Assembly (NCBI GenBank): GCA_044228695.1
Contig: JBGAUK010000046.1
Coordinates: 1 to 26,099, forward strand
Length of the DNA stretch: 26,099 nt
Direction: 5' to 3'
From: M0108 sp044228695
GTDB lineage: Bacteria; Pseudomonadota; Gammaproteobacteria; Chromatiales; Chromatiaceae
Part shown: one piece after another, positions 7,879-14,638 of the stretch
How positions within the stretch are numbered: position 1 is the first letter of the stretch
Layout: every line of letters begins with the position of its first letter
Position numbers and translations under genes: made by a program
Notes under the pieces: generated by a model
Seen by the model: only the letters and a program-made list of their open reading frames with translations
Databases searched by the model: none
What the model was told of the DNA's origin: nothing

Positions 7879-8619
7879 ATGAACGACGAGCAACTTCTGC
7901 GCTACAGCCGCCAGATCAATCTCCCGGCCATCGATATCACGGGGCAGGAACGTCTGCTCCAGTCGCGGGTCTTGATCGTGGGCCTCGGCGGGCTCGGCTC
8001 GCCGGTGGCCCTCTATCTGGCCGCGGCGGGAGTAGGACACTTGCGGGTAGCGGACTTCGACAGGGTGGATCTGTCCAACCTTCAGCGCCAGATCCTGCAC
8101 ACCACGGATCGGATCGGCATGGCCAAGGTCGATTCCGCCATCCAGGCCCTCGGGGCCCTCAATCCCGAGGTCCAGGTCGAGGGCTACCGGGGCCGGATCG
8201 ATTCCGAGAGCTTGCCGGGCCTCCTGGAGGGCGTGGACGCCGTGGTGGACGCCTGCGATAACTTTGCCACCCGTTATGCCGTCAATGCCGCCTGCCAGCG
8301 TCACCAGATCCCCCTGGTATCCGGCGCCGCCATTCGCGCCGAAGGTCAGGTCACCGTCTTTCCCGGCACCCCCGGCGGGCCCTGCTATCAATGCCTCTAC
8401 CCGCGCGCGGGCCAGACCGACCAGACCTGTACCAACAACGGCGTCCTCTCCCCCCTGGTCGGCATTATTGGCGCCATTCAAGCGACGGAAACCCTCAAGG
8501 TCCTGACCGGCGCCGGCCGGACCCTAGCCGGCCGCCTCTTGCTCATCGATGCCCTGACCCTGGAATTTCGCACCCTGGGCCTGCCCGCCGACCCCGCATG
8601 CCCCGTCTGCGGTTGTTAA
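7879..8619 (+). CDS. moeB: MoeB/ThiF/HesA-family adenylyltransferase (molybdopterin-synthase type)
   Basis: E1-like enzyme that adenylates the C-terminal glycine of a ubiquitin-fold sulfur carrier (MoaD in molybdenum cofactor synthesis, or ThiS for ThiF). The 246 residues include the N-terminal LRYSRQINLP, the nucleotide loop VGLGGLGS (34-41), DLSNLQRQ (65-72) with the adenylation arginine, VVDACDNFATR (122-132) and VSGAAIRAEGQ (147-157). A four-cysteine zinc site is formed by CYQC (169, 172) and the C-terminal CPVC (241, 244). Cys184, in TCTNNGVLSPL, is where family members carry the thioester-type cysteine. The length fits MoeB/ThiF without the extra rhodanese domain of MoeZ. Position after hemA-prfA-prmC favours MoeB, and no thiS or thiG is nearby. 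ThiF cannot be strictly excluded. Confidence 0.88.
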   Translation: MNDEQLLRYSRQINLPAIDITGQERLLQSRVLIVGLGGLGSPVALYLAAAGVGHLRVADFDRVDLSNLQRQILHTTDRIGMAKVDSAIQALGALNPEVQVEGYRGRIDSESLPGLLEGVDAVVDACDNFATRYAVNAACQRHQIPLVSGAAIRAEGQVTVFPGTPGGPCYQCLYPRAGQTDQTCTNNGVLSPLVGIIGAIQATETLKVLTGAGRTLAGRLLLIDALTLEFRTLGLPADPACPVCGC

Positions 8620-8636
8620 GGCCAGGGCGGCCTTTT
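8618..8636 (+). terminator. Intrinsic-terminator-like hairpin at the end of moeB
   Basis: A 6-bp stem AAGGCC/GGCCTT (8618-8623 and 8629-8634) with a five-base AGGGC loop overlaps the moeB TAA and is followed by a short T-tract (four T, 8633-8636). It is a plausible end to the hemA-prfA-prmC-moeB unit, although the T run is short. Confidence 0.5.
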
Positions 8637-8700
8637 AACCCAGAAGCTACCCCCGATCGTTACATATCCCGGGCGAGTCACTTTTCGGCAGATAGCGGGA

Positions 8701-8800
8701 GGGCCGGGTGGAGGTTGGCGTGGGTGTCGACAGCAGGGATGCTGTCGCCAAGCCTACAGGGATGTATTCACGGCGTCCCCCGCCAGACACCACCCGGCCC
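8701..8800. repeat. Structured non-coding element: long closing stem enclosing two hairpins
   Basis: The outer arms GGGCCGGGTGG (8701-8711) and CCACCCGGCCC (8790-8800) are perfect 11-bp inverted repeats. A second pairing GGCG/CGCC (8717-8720, 8781-8784) lies inside. Two hairpins are enclosed: an 8-bp stem CGACAGCA/TGCTGTCG (8728-8735, 8740-8747) with a GGGA loop, and a 6-bp stem GGGATG/CGTCCC (8759-8764, 8774-8779, one G-T pair) with a nine-base loop. The whole forms a multi-branch fold of about 100 bases that cannot be chance. From memory, the internal phrase around GGATGTATTCACGGCGTCC recurs between genes of many gammaproteobacteria, so this is probably one copy of a dispersed repeat family. 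That recurrence was not checked here. Confidence 0.65.
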
Positions 8801-8827
8801 GGGAACCCGAAAACTCAGCTTTTTCGG

Positions 8828-8833
8828 TATAAT
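8828..8833 (+). promoter_or_regulatory. Consensus -10 box (TATAAT) upstream of the 8890 membrane-protein gene
   Basis: A perfect TATAAT sits 56 bases before the ATG at 8890. No good -35 hexamer is seen 16-18 bases upstream (sequences there resemble ACCCGA), so the promoter may depend on an activator or be moderate in strength. It lies 27 bases after the structured element, which would therefore be just upstream of the transcript. Confidence 0.45.
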
Positions 8834-8889
8834 TTCACCTTCCGCGCGCGCCCGCCAGGGCGGATGCGATCAAAACCCGGTGATTCAAG

Positions 8890-9426
8890 ATGCGCTTCCA
8901 GGTCAGCCCCGACGATATCAAAAGGGCCAACATCCCTCATGAGGTCTTTTTGACCAACCTGATCGGCAATCACATTCTCATGGCCGTCGGCGCCGGGGGG
9001 GTGGCGGGCACCTACCCCTGGATCATGGCCATCATTCCTCTCACCTCCTTTGCCCTCCTCGGCTACATCCTCTGGCGAGCGCGGCGCTCACTGACCTGTG
9101 ATCCCTGGTACCCCATGTGCCATTGGCAAGTCTGCGCGCGACGCAGCCGCATCTTCATCCTGATGCTGATTCTGCTTCTGGCGATCGTGTTGTTGGGGTG
9201 GGTCGGCTACAGCTATCTGGGCCTGCGGCGGGAGGCGGTCCTGGCCATCATCGTCGGCATGGGCATACTGCCCATCATGGCGACCGTGCTCGTCCTCATC
9301 CTCCTCGAGTCCGAGACCCTTTACCATGCCAATCAGGCTAAGCTGCCGGCCTGGGTCGTGGCACTGCACCCCAACCCGCCCGAGATCCCGGTCATCGAAG
9401 AGGTCAAACCCCACTACTACGACTGA
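8890..9426 (+). CDS. Uncharacterised four-helix membrane protein with Cys/Trp loop
   Basis: I do not recognise this 178-residue protein. It has about four hydrophobic segments (near residues 22-41, 44-63, 88-110 and 114-140). Between the second and third lies a basic loop holding three cysteines (70, 77, 82; C-x6-C-x4-C) and two tryptophans, in TCDPWYPMCHWQVC, flanked by RARR and ARRSR. The positive charges put this loop on the cytoplasmic side. The tail (about 141-178) is soluble, proline-rich, and ends in HYYD. The gene is monocistronic in appearance, with its own TATAAT box, and is convergent with dsbA. A metal- or redox-binding role for the cysteine loop is a guess. The ATG lacks a clear Shine-Dalgarno. 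Confidence 0.75.
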   Translation: MRFQVSPDDIKRANIPHEVFLTNLIGNHILMAVGAGGVAGTYPWIMAIIPLTSFALLGYILWRARRSLTCDPWYPMCHWQVCARRSRIFILMLILLLAIVLLGWVGYSYLGLRREAVLAIIVGMGILPIMATVLVLILLESETLYHANQAKLPAWVVALHPNPPEIPVIEEVKPHYYD

Positions 9427-9472
9427 AGACCTGGGCTCCCAGCGTCGCGGTCCGGCGGAATCTTCAAGTCAG

Positions 9473-9488
9473 TCGCCATCCCTGGCGA
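9473..9488. terminator. Hairpin between convergent genes (possible bidirectional terminator)
   Basis: A perfect 6-bp stem TCGCCA/TGGCGA with a TCCC loop lies in the 74-base gap between the convergent membrane-protein gene and dsbA. Neither side has a T-tract, so it is at best a weak or Rho-assisted terminator. Confidence 0.3.
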
Positions 9489-9500
9489 TAGTGGCTCACC

Positions 9501-10121
9501 TCAGGAGCCGCCTGTCTCGCGGGCGATGAGTTGGTCGATCACCTTGACCAGGCCCTCGCGGCTGCCGGTCTGGGCGGGGCTGGTGCGGTACTTGCCGTTG
9601 ACGACCACGGCGGGGACGCCGTCAATGCCATAGTTCTTAGTGACATTGCGCGCGCGGTTGACCTTCATGTTGACGTCGAAGGAGTTCAGGGCCTTGCGAA
9701 ACTCGGCGCCATCCAGGCCCGCGCCCTCGGCGATGGCGACCACCAGATTTTCATCGCTGATTTTCTGCTTCTTGACATGGATGGCATCGAACATGGCAAG
9801 GGTGAACTTCTCTTCGGCCCCCAATAATTCAGCGGCATAGAAGGCTTGGGCCTGAAGATCCGGCTTGGTGCCGAAGACCGCTGGCATCCGCCGGAACGCC
9901 ACGTTGGCCGGCTGGGTCTCCCGCCACTTCGCCAAGGTCGGTTCCAGGTGAAAGCAGTGGGGACAAGAGTACATAAAGACCTCGAGCACCTCGATCTTGT
10001 CCCCCGTCTCCGTCGGCTGGGGATTGGTGAGCACTGTGTATTCGATGCCCTCGTCGATGGCCCAGGCCTGGGCCGAGAGCAGGCAGGCGAACAGCAGGGA
10101 TAACAGGAAGCGGAAGGACAT
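9501..10121 (-). CDS. dsbA: Thiol:disulfide interchange protein DsbA
   Basis: Periplasmic oxidase that introduces disulfide bonds into exported proteins and is re-oxidised by DsbB. The 206 residues start with a signal peptide (MSFRFLLSLLFACLLSAQAW, cleavage likely after AWA at residue 21). The thioredoxin-fold active site is CPHC (Cys53, Cys56) in YSCPHCFHLEP, the same dipeptide as E. coli DsbA. The cis-proline loop is GVPAVVV (Pro170). The length matches the family. The ATG at 10121 has an AAGAGGA Shine-Dalgarno about 10 bases upstream. It is 88 bases downstream of ubiA on the same strand and may share its transcript. dsbB is not in the window. Confidence 0.95.
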   Translation of the reverse strand: MSFRFLLSLLFACLLSAQAWAIDEGIEYTVLTNPQPTETGDKIEVLEVFMYSCPHCFHLEPTLAKWRETQPANVAFRRMPAVFGTKPDLQAQAFYAAELLGAEEKFTLAMFDAIHVKKQKISDENLVVAIAEGAGLDGAEFRKALNSFDVNMKVNRARNVTKNYGIDGVPAVVVNGKYRTSPAQTGSREGLVKVIDQLIARETGGS

Positions 10122-10209
10122 AAGGGGGTATTCCTCTTGATAGTCAGGGGGGTTGGGCGATGCGGGTTCGACCCGCGCCGCCGGTGGAAAGTTCGCGGGG
10201 CTAACGGCC

Positions 10210-11109
10210 TCAGGCTAAGGCGTAATCCAGGAAGAGCCCCAGAAACAGGGCCAGGCCCAGATAGTTATTGTTCAGAAAGGCCCGAAAACAGGCCGCCATT
10301 TCCCGATCGCGCATCAGGTACTGCTGATAGGCCGAGAGACCGGCCGCCACCGCCAGCCCGCCAAAATACCAGGCCCCGCGCCCCGCCGTCAGGCCGATAT
10401 AGGCCATGAGACCCAGAAAGACCAGTTGCAGCAGACCGATCAGGAGCCGGTCCTGACGCCCAAAGAGGATGGCGGTGGACTTGATGCCCGCCTTGAGGTC
10501 ATCCTCGCGATCCACCATGGCGTACTGGGTGTCATAAATCAGGGCCCAGATGAGGGCGGCGACAAAGACCAGCCAGCCCTGGAGCGGGACCTGACCCGTA
10601 ATGGCGGTGTAGGCCATGGGCACGGCCCAGCCAAAGGCGGCGCCGAGAAAGACCTGGGGCCAATGGGTAAAGCGTTTCATGAAGGGATAGAGGACCGCCA
10701 ACCCCAGGGCCACCACGGACATGGCGATGGTTTTCCAGTCCAGCATGAGCACGAGCAGAAAGGCCGCCAGACCGAGGACGAAAAAGACGCCGAGGGCCTC
10801 GCGGGGGCTGACGAGCCCCGTCGCCAGAGGGCGCTCCCGGGTGCGCGACACCTGACCATCCAGGTTGCGGTCGGCGAAGTCGTTGATGGCGCAGCCGGCG
10901 GAGCGCATCAGAAAGACCCCGGCGATAAAGATGACCACCACCTGCCAGGGCGGCTGGCCCTGCGCCGCCAGCCACAGGGCCCAGAGGGCCGGCCACAACA
11001 GCAAGAGGCTGCCGATGGGGCGATGGAAACGCACCAACAGGGCATAGGCCCGCAGGCGCTGACGCCAGTCCAGGGGGCTCGGGGGGCTGGTATTCGCTGC
11101 CAGAGTCAT
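10210..11109 (-). CDS. ubiA: 4-hydroxybenzoate polyprenyltransferase
   Basis: Integral-membrane prenyltransferase of ubiquinone synthesis, joining 4-hydroxybenzoate to an all-trans polyprenyl diphosphate. The 299-residue protein carries both aspartate-rich motifs that bind the Mg-diphosphate: NDFADRNLDGQ (76-86) and YDTQYAMVDREDD (192-204). SRTRERPLATG follows the first. The rest consists of about nine hydrophobic helices. The ATG at 11109 is the obvious start. ubiC, which often precedes ubiA, is absent; recG lies 143 bases upstream instead. The closeness of both motifs to the UbiA subfamily makes another UbiA-superfamily role, such as MenA or chlorophyll synthase, unlikely. Confidence 0.95.
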   Translation of the reverse strand: MTLAANTSPPSPLDWRQRLRAYALLVRFHRPIGSLLLLWPALWALWLAAQGQPPWQVVVIFIAGVFLMRSAGCAINDFADRNLDGQVSRTRERPLATGLVSPREALGVFFVLGLAAFLLVLMLDWKTIAMSVVALGLAVLYPFMKRFTHWPQVFLGAAFGWAVPMAYTAITGQVPLQGWLVFVAALIWALIYDTQYAMVDREDDLKAGIKSTAILFGRQDRLLIGLLQLVFLGLMAYIGLTAGRGAWYFGGLAVAAGLSAYQQYLMRDREMAACFRAFLNNNYLGLALFLGLFLDYALA

Positions 11110-11207
11110 GGGCGGGCCTGGAACCTGTCCTGTCGTGGGGATGATCTAGGGATAAGGGGCGGGTTGGCCTCGCCGCTCGCGGCGCCTCGCCCAGGCATTG
11201 GGGGCGA

Positions 11208-11213
11208 ATTATG
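11208..11213 (-). promoter_or_regulatory. Candidate -10 box for ubiA
   Basis: On the minus strand, CATAAT (5/6 to consensus) lies 98 bases before the ubiA ATG in the 143-base recG-ubiA gap. No matching -35 is evident. Confidence 0.2.
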
Positions 11214-11252
11214 ACACAGGGTCAGCGCCGATCGCAGTTCCAGAGCCGGGCC

Positions 11253-13361
11253 TCAGACACCGCCACAATGCTCCCGGGCCCCTAGCCAGCGGTCGATGAG
11301 GGGGCCGGCCCGGTCGGCATAGCGGTCGAGGATGAGTTCCGCCGCCTGACGGGCGGCCGCCAGCAGGGACTCGTCGGCCACCGGATTGGCGATGCGAAAT
11401 TGCATCTCCCCGGTCTGACGGGTACCCAGGACTTCGCCGGCACCGCGCATTTCCAGGTCCTTTTGGGCGATCTCAAAGCCATTGGTGCTGCGCCGCAGGA
11501 GCTCAATGCGCTCCCGCGCCAAGCGCGACAAGGGAGCGTGGTAGAGGAGCAGGCAATGGCTGGCCTGAGCACCGCGGCCGACCCTGCCCCGCAACTGGTG
11601 GAGTTGGGCCAGGCCCAGGCGCTCCGGATTTTCGATGATCATGAGGCTGGCGTTGGCCACATCCACACCCACCTCGATGACCGTGGTGGCCACCAGCAGA
11701 TCCAGGTCGCCGGCGGCAAAGCGACGCATCACCTCCTCCCGTTCCACCGCCTTGAGGCGGCCATGGGCGAGGCCAAGGCGCACCTCCGGCAGGACCTCCG
11801 CCAGGCTGCGGGCCGTCTCCTCGGCCGCCTGGCATTGCAGGGCCTCCGACTCCTCGATCAGGGTGCAGACCCAGTAGGCCTGGCGGCCACTGGCACAGGC
11901 CTCGCGCACCCGGGCCATCACCTCCTCCCGGCGGCTGTCCGGCACGGCCACCGTCGTCACCGGCGTGCGGCCCGGGGGCATCTCGTCGATGACGGACAGG
12001 TCCAGATCGGCGTAGAGGGTCATGGCCAGGGAGCGCGGGATGGGGGTGGCGGTCATGATGAGCTGATGAGGCACCCCCCCCTCCCCCGACCCCTTCTCGC
12101 GCAGCCTCAGGCGCTGGTGTACGCCAAAGCGGTGCTGTTCATCGACGATAGCCAGGCCCAGATCCTGAAAAGCAACATCCTCCTGAAAGAGGGCGTGGGT
12201 CCCCACCACCACCCGCGCCTCCCCCGTGGCGATGCGCGCCAGCAGCTCTTCGCGTTCCCGCCCTTTGTGGCGGCCGGCGAGCCAGGCCGGCGCCAGCCCC
12301 AGGGGGCCCAGCCACGCCGCGAGATTGCGACGATGCTGCTCGGAGAGCATCTCAGTGGGGGCCATGAGGGCGGCCTGGCGGCCCGACTCCACCGCCTGCA
12401 GGGCGGCGAGAGCCGCCACTACCGTCTTGCCCGAGCCGACATCCCCTTGCAGCAACCGCAACATGGGACGGGGTAGGGCCAGATCGGCGGCGATCTCCTC
12501 CAGCACCCGCCGCTGGGCCCCGGTCAGACCAAAGGGTAGCGCCGCCAGCAGCCGGGCCCGCAGGTCGCCACCACCCGCCAGCACCGGCGCCTCCAGCCGC
12601 TGACGCTGCCGGCGCAAGCGGCGCAGAGCGAGTTGATGGGCGACCAGTTCCTCGAAGGCCAGGCGCTGGAAGGCGGGGTGGCGGCGCTCATTCCAGTCCA
12701 GCCCCAGCGCCTCCAGGGGCGGATGGTGCAGGAAGCGCAGGGCCTCAACCAGGCTCGGCAGCAGCAGGGGGTCCAGAACCTCGGGTGGCAACAGCTCCCG
12801 AGGCCCCAGCCCTTCCGCGGCCTGGTCCGACGCCAGCACGGCCAGGGCCTGGTCGATCAGGTTGCGCAGGCTGGCCTGCTGGAGCCCCTCGGTCGTGGGG
12901 TAGATGGGGGTCAGGCCCTCCTCTTGGGCCGCCTCCGTCGCATCGGTCAGGAGCCGGTATTCCGGATGAATCATCTCCAGCGAGGGGACCCCGGCCCGCA
13001 CCTCGCCGAAGCAGCGCAGGCGCGCCCCCGGGATGAAGGCCGCGGTCTGGGGGCCACCAAAATGGAAAAATCGCAACTGGAGGGTGCCGGACTCGTCCGC
13101 CAGCGAGACCTTGAGGGTCCGGCGCTGGCCATAGCTGATGCGGGCCTCGCCCACTTCGCCCTCGATCAGGGCCTCCTCACCCGGCAGGAGCGAACCCAGC
13201 GGTCGCCGCCGGGACCGATCCTGATAACGCAGGGGCAGGTGGAACAGCAGATCCAGCACCGTCGCCAACCCCAGCCGCGCCAAGCGTTCGGCGAGCCGGG
13301 GACCCACGCCCCGCAGACTGGTGACGGGCTGGGTTTCCAGCGGCTGGGGTTGAGTCTCCAT
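11253..13361 (-). CDS. recG: ATP-dependent DNA helicase RecG
   Basis: Superfamily 2 helicase that reverses stalled replication forks and processes recombination intermediates. The 702 residues contain the N-terminal helix-hairpin-helix-like LRGVGPRLAERLARLG, an OB-fold wedge domain (about 60-150), and Walker A GDVGSGKT (306-313). These are followed by motif II DEQH (407-410, in place of DEAD/H as in RecG), TATPIPRSLAMT (from 427), and the C-terminal helicase domain with TTVIEVGVDVANAS and QLRGRVGRG. Length and motif order are those of intact RecG. It lies 62 bases after the lytic transglycosylase gene on the same strand. spoT and trmH, frequent neighbours in enterics, are absent. Confidence 0.97.
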   Translation of the reverse strand: METQPQPLETQPVTSLRGVGPRLAERLARLGLATVLDLLFHLPLRYQDRSRRRPLGSLLPGEEALIEGEVGEARISYGQRRTLKVSLADESGTLQLRFFHFGGPQTAAFIPGARLRCFGEVRAGVPSLEMIHPEYRLLTDATEAAQEEGLTPIYPTTEGLQQASLRNLIDQALAVLASDQAAEGLGPRELLPPEVLDPLLLPSLVEALRFLHHPPLEALGLDWNERRHPAFQRLAFEELVAHQLALRRLRRQRQRLEAPVLAGGGDLRARLLAALPFGLTGAQRRVLEEIAADLALPRPMLRLLQGDVGSGKTVVAALAALQAVESGRQAALMAPTEMLSEQHRRNLAAWLGPLGLAPAWLAGRHKGREREELLARIATGEARVVVGTHALFQEDVAFQDLGLAIVDEQHRFGVHQRLRLREKGSGEGGVPHQLIMTATPIPRSLAMTLYADLDLSVIDEMPPGRTPVTTVAVPDSRREEVMARVREACASGRQAYWVCTLIEESEALQCQAAEETARSLAEVLPEVRLGLAHGRLKAVEREEVMRRFAAGDLDLLVATTVIEVGVDVANASLMIIENPERLGLAQLHQLRGRVGRGAQASHCLLLYHAPLSRLARERIELLRRSTNGFEIAQKDLEMRGAGEVLGTRQTGEMQFRIANPVADESLLAAARQAAELILDRYADRAGPLIDRWLGAREHCGGV

Positions 13362-13423
13362 GAAAGCGGAGATGGCCTAGATCCAGGTCCGGGCCAACGC
13401 CGCCAGGGTCCCGGCTGGCCAGG

Positions 13424-14533
13424 TCAGAGCCTCGGCTCCCCGACCCCCTCCAGACCCGACAAGCGGGCATCCGGGGTACCGCCGTGGCGGGCGCGGAGGG
13501 CCTGGGCCAGTTGGTGGACGGCCATGGCGTAATAGCTGCTGTGGTTGTAGCGGGTGATGACGTAAAAGTTATTCAACCCCAGCCAAAATTGATAACCGCC
13601 GGTGGCGTCGAGCCGAATGAGGCTGACCTCGTCTCCCGCGGGCACACGACCCTGGGGGCGGATACCGTCGCGGGCCAGGGCATCCAGGCTGTAGCGGGTG
13701 TCAAAGCCGGCCTTGAGGGCGACGGCGCCGCTGGCGTCCGCTTTGACCGCGACGGGTTCGCCCCGGCGCCAGCCATGCACGGCGAAATAGTTGGCCACGC
13801 TACCGATCGCATCGATGGGGTTCCATAGATCCCGGCGGCCGTCACCGTCGAACTCGACCGCCCATTTGAGGTAGCTGGAGGGCATGAATTGGCCATAACC
13901 CATGGCGCCAGCATAGGAACCCTGCGGCTTGAAGGGGTCCATGCCTTCATCGCGGGCCATCTTGAGATAAGCCGCCAGTTCATCCGTGAAATAATCGGAG
14001 CGGCGCGGAAAATCAAAGGCCAGGGTCGCCAGGGCATCCATGACCCGATGCTTGCCCATGTAGCCTCCCCAATTGGTCTCCACCCCAATGATGGCGACCA
14101 CATATTCCGGTGGCACACCATATTTCTCCTGGGCACGATTCAATTCCCTTTCATAACGCCCCCAAAAGTTTACCCCCTTGGCGATATTGGCGTCGGTGAG
14201 GAACTTGGCCCGATAGCGCGTCCAGGAGCCCGTCGGCTGGGTGGAGGGTTTGGCATCGGGCTTATGCACGAAATCAATGATCCACTGCTGGCGCTGGGCC
14301 CGGGACAACCAGTCCGCCACCTGAGCCCGGTCGAAACCCTCAGCAGCCATGCGATCGACAAAGGCCTGGGCGGCGGGATAGTTGGCATAGTCGCCCCGCA
14401 AGCGCACATCACCCGACGCCGGGCGCGCATAGGCCCCCGCGGAGGGGCTACGGGCGTTATCCTGCCGGGAACTCGACCCACAGGCCGCCAGTAAAATGGT
14501 CAGGGCGCAAACCAGGAGCAGGGTGGGGCGCAT
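13424..14533 (-). CDS. mltB: Lipoprotein lytic murein transglycosylase B (MltB type)
   Basis: Outer-membrane-anchored enzyme that cleaves the MurNAc-GlcNAc bond with 1,6-anhydro product formation. From the ATG at 14533 (369 aa) it has a lipoprotein signal with lipobox LAAC (Cys18). The SLT domain follows, with the catalytic glutamate in GVETNWGGYMG (Glu152), then FPRRSDYFTDELAAYL, GSYAGAMGYGQFMPSS, and FDGDGRRDLWNPIDAIGSVA, the acidic loop that binds calcium in MltB. The length fits E. coli MltB (361). An upstream ATG at 14578 would place 15 residues before the signal and overlap the promoter. GGAG six bases before 14533 decides the start. Confidence 0.93.
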   Translation of the reverse strand: MRPTLLLVCALTILLAACGSSSRQDNARSPSAGAYARPASGDVRLRGDYANYPAAQAFVDRMAAEGFDRAQVADWLSRAQRQQWIIDFVHKPDAKPSTQPTGSWTRYRAKFLTDANIAKGVNFWGRYERELNRAQEKYGVPPEYVVAIIGVETNWGGYMGKHRVMDALATLAFDFPRRSDYFTDELAAYLKMARDEGMDPFKPQGSYAGAMGYGQFMPSSYLKWAVEFDGDGRRDLWNPIDAIGSVANYFAVHGWRRGEPVAVKADASGAVALKAGFDTRYSLDALARDGIRPQGRVPAGDEVSLIRLDATGGYQFWLGLNNFYVITRYNHSSYYAMAVHQLAQALRARHGGTPDARLSGLEGVGEPRL

Positions 14534-14566
14534 GGCGATCTCCAGCTTGGGGGTGACGTTAGTCGA

Positions 14567-14596
14567 ATCATAGAGCATCCCGGCCCGAGCCGTGAA
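14567..14596 (-). promoter_or_regulatory. Candidate sigma-70 promoter for mltB
   Basis: On the minus strand, TTCACG (14596-14591, 4/6) and TATGAT (14572-14567, 5/6) are separated by 18 bases, in the 105-base gap between the hisHF stop and the mltB start. The -10 ends 33 bases before the preferred ATG and overlaps the alternative upstream ATG, which supports the shorter start. Confidence 0.45.
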
Positions 14597-14638
14597 GCTC
14601 CGAACCGGGCGGCTGCCCTGCGCCGGGTCAGGCCCCGC

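Noticed and set aside
8708..8953. Small plus-strand frame through the structured element
   Set aside because: It runs through the hairpins and the TATAAT box and into the next gene out of frame. The folding explains the sequence better than coding.
10161..10177. T-arm-like sequence GCGGGTTCGACCCGC between dsbA and ubiA, suspected tRNA remnant
   Set aside because: The loop is only five bases (a T arm needs seven) and no acceptor, anticodon or D arm can be built around it. It is a simple hairpin.
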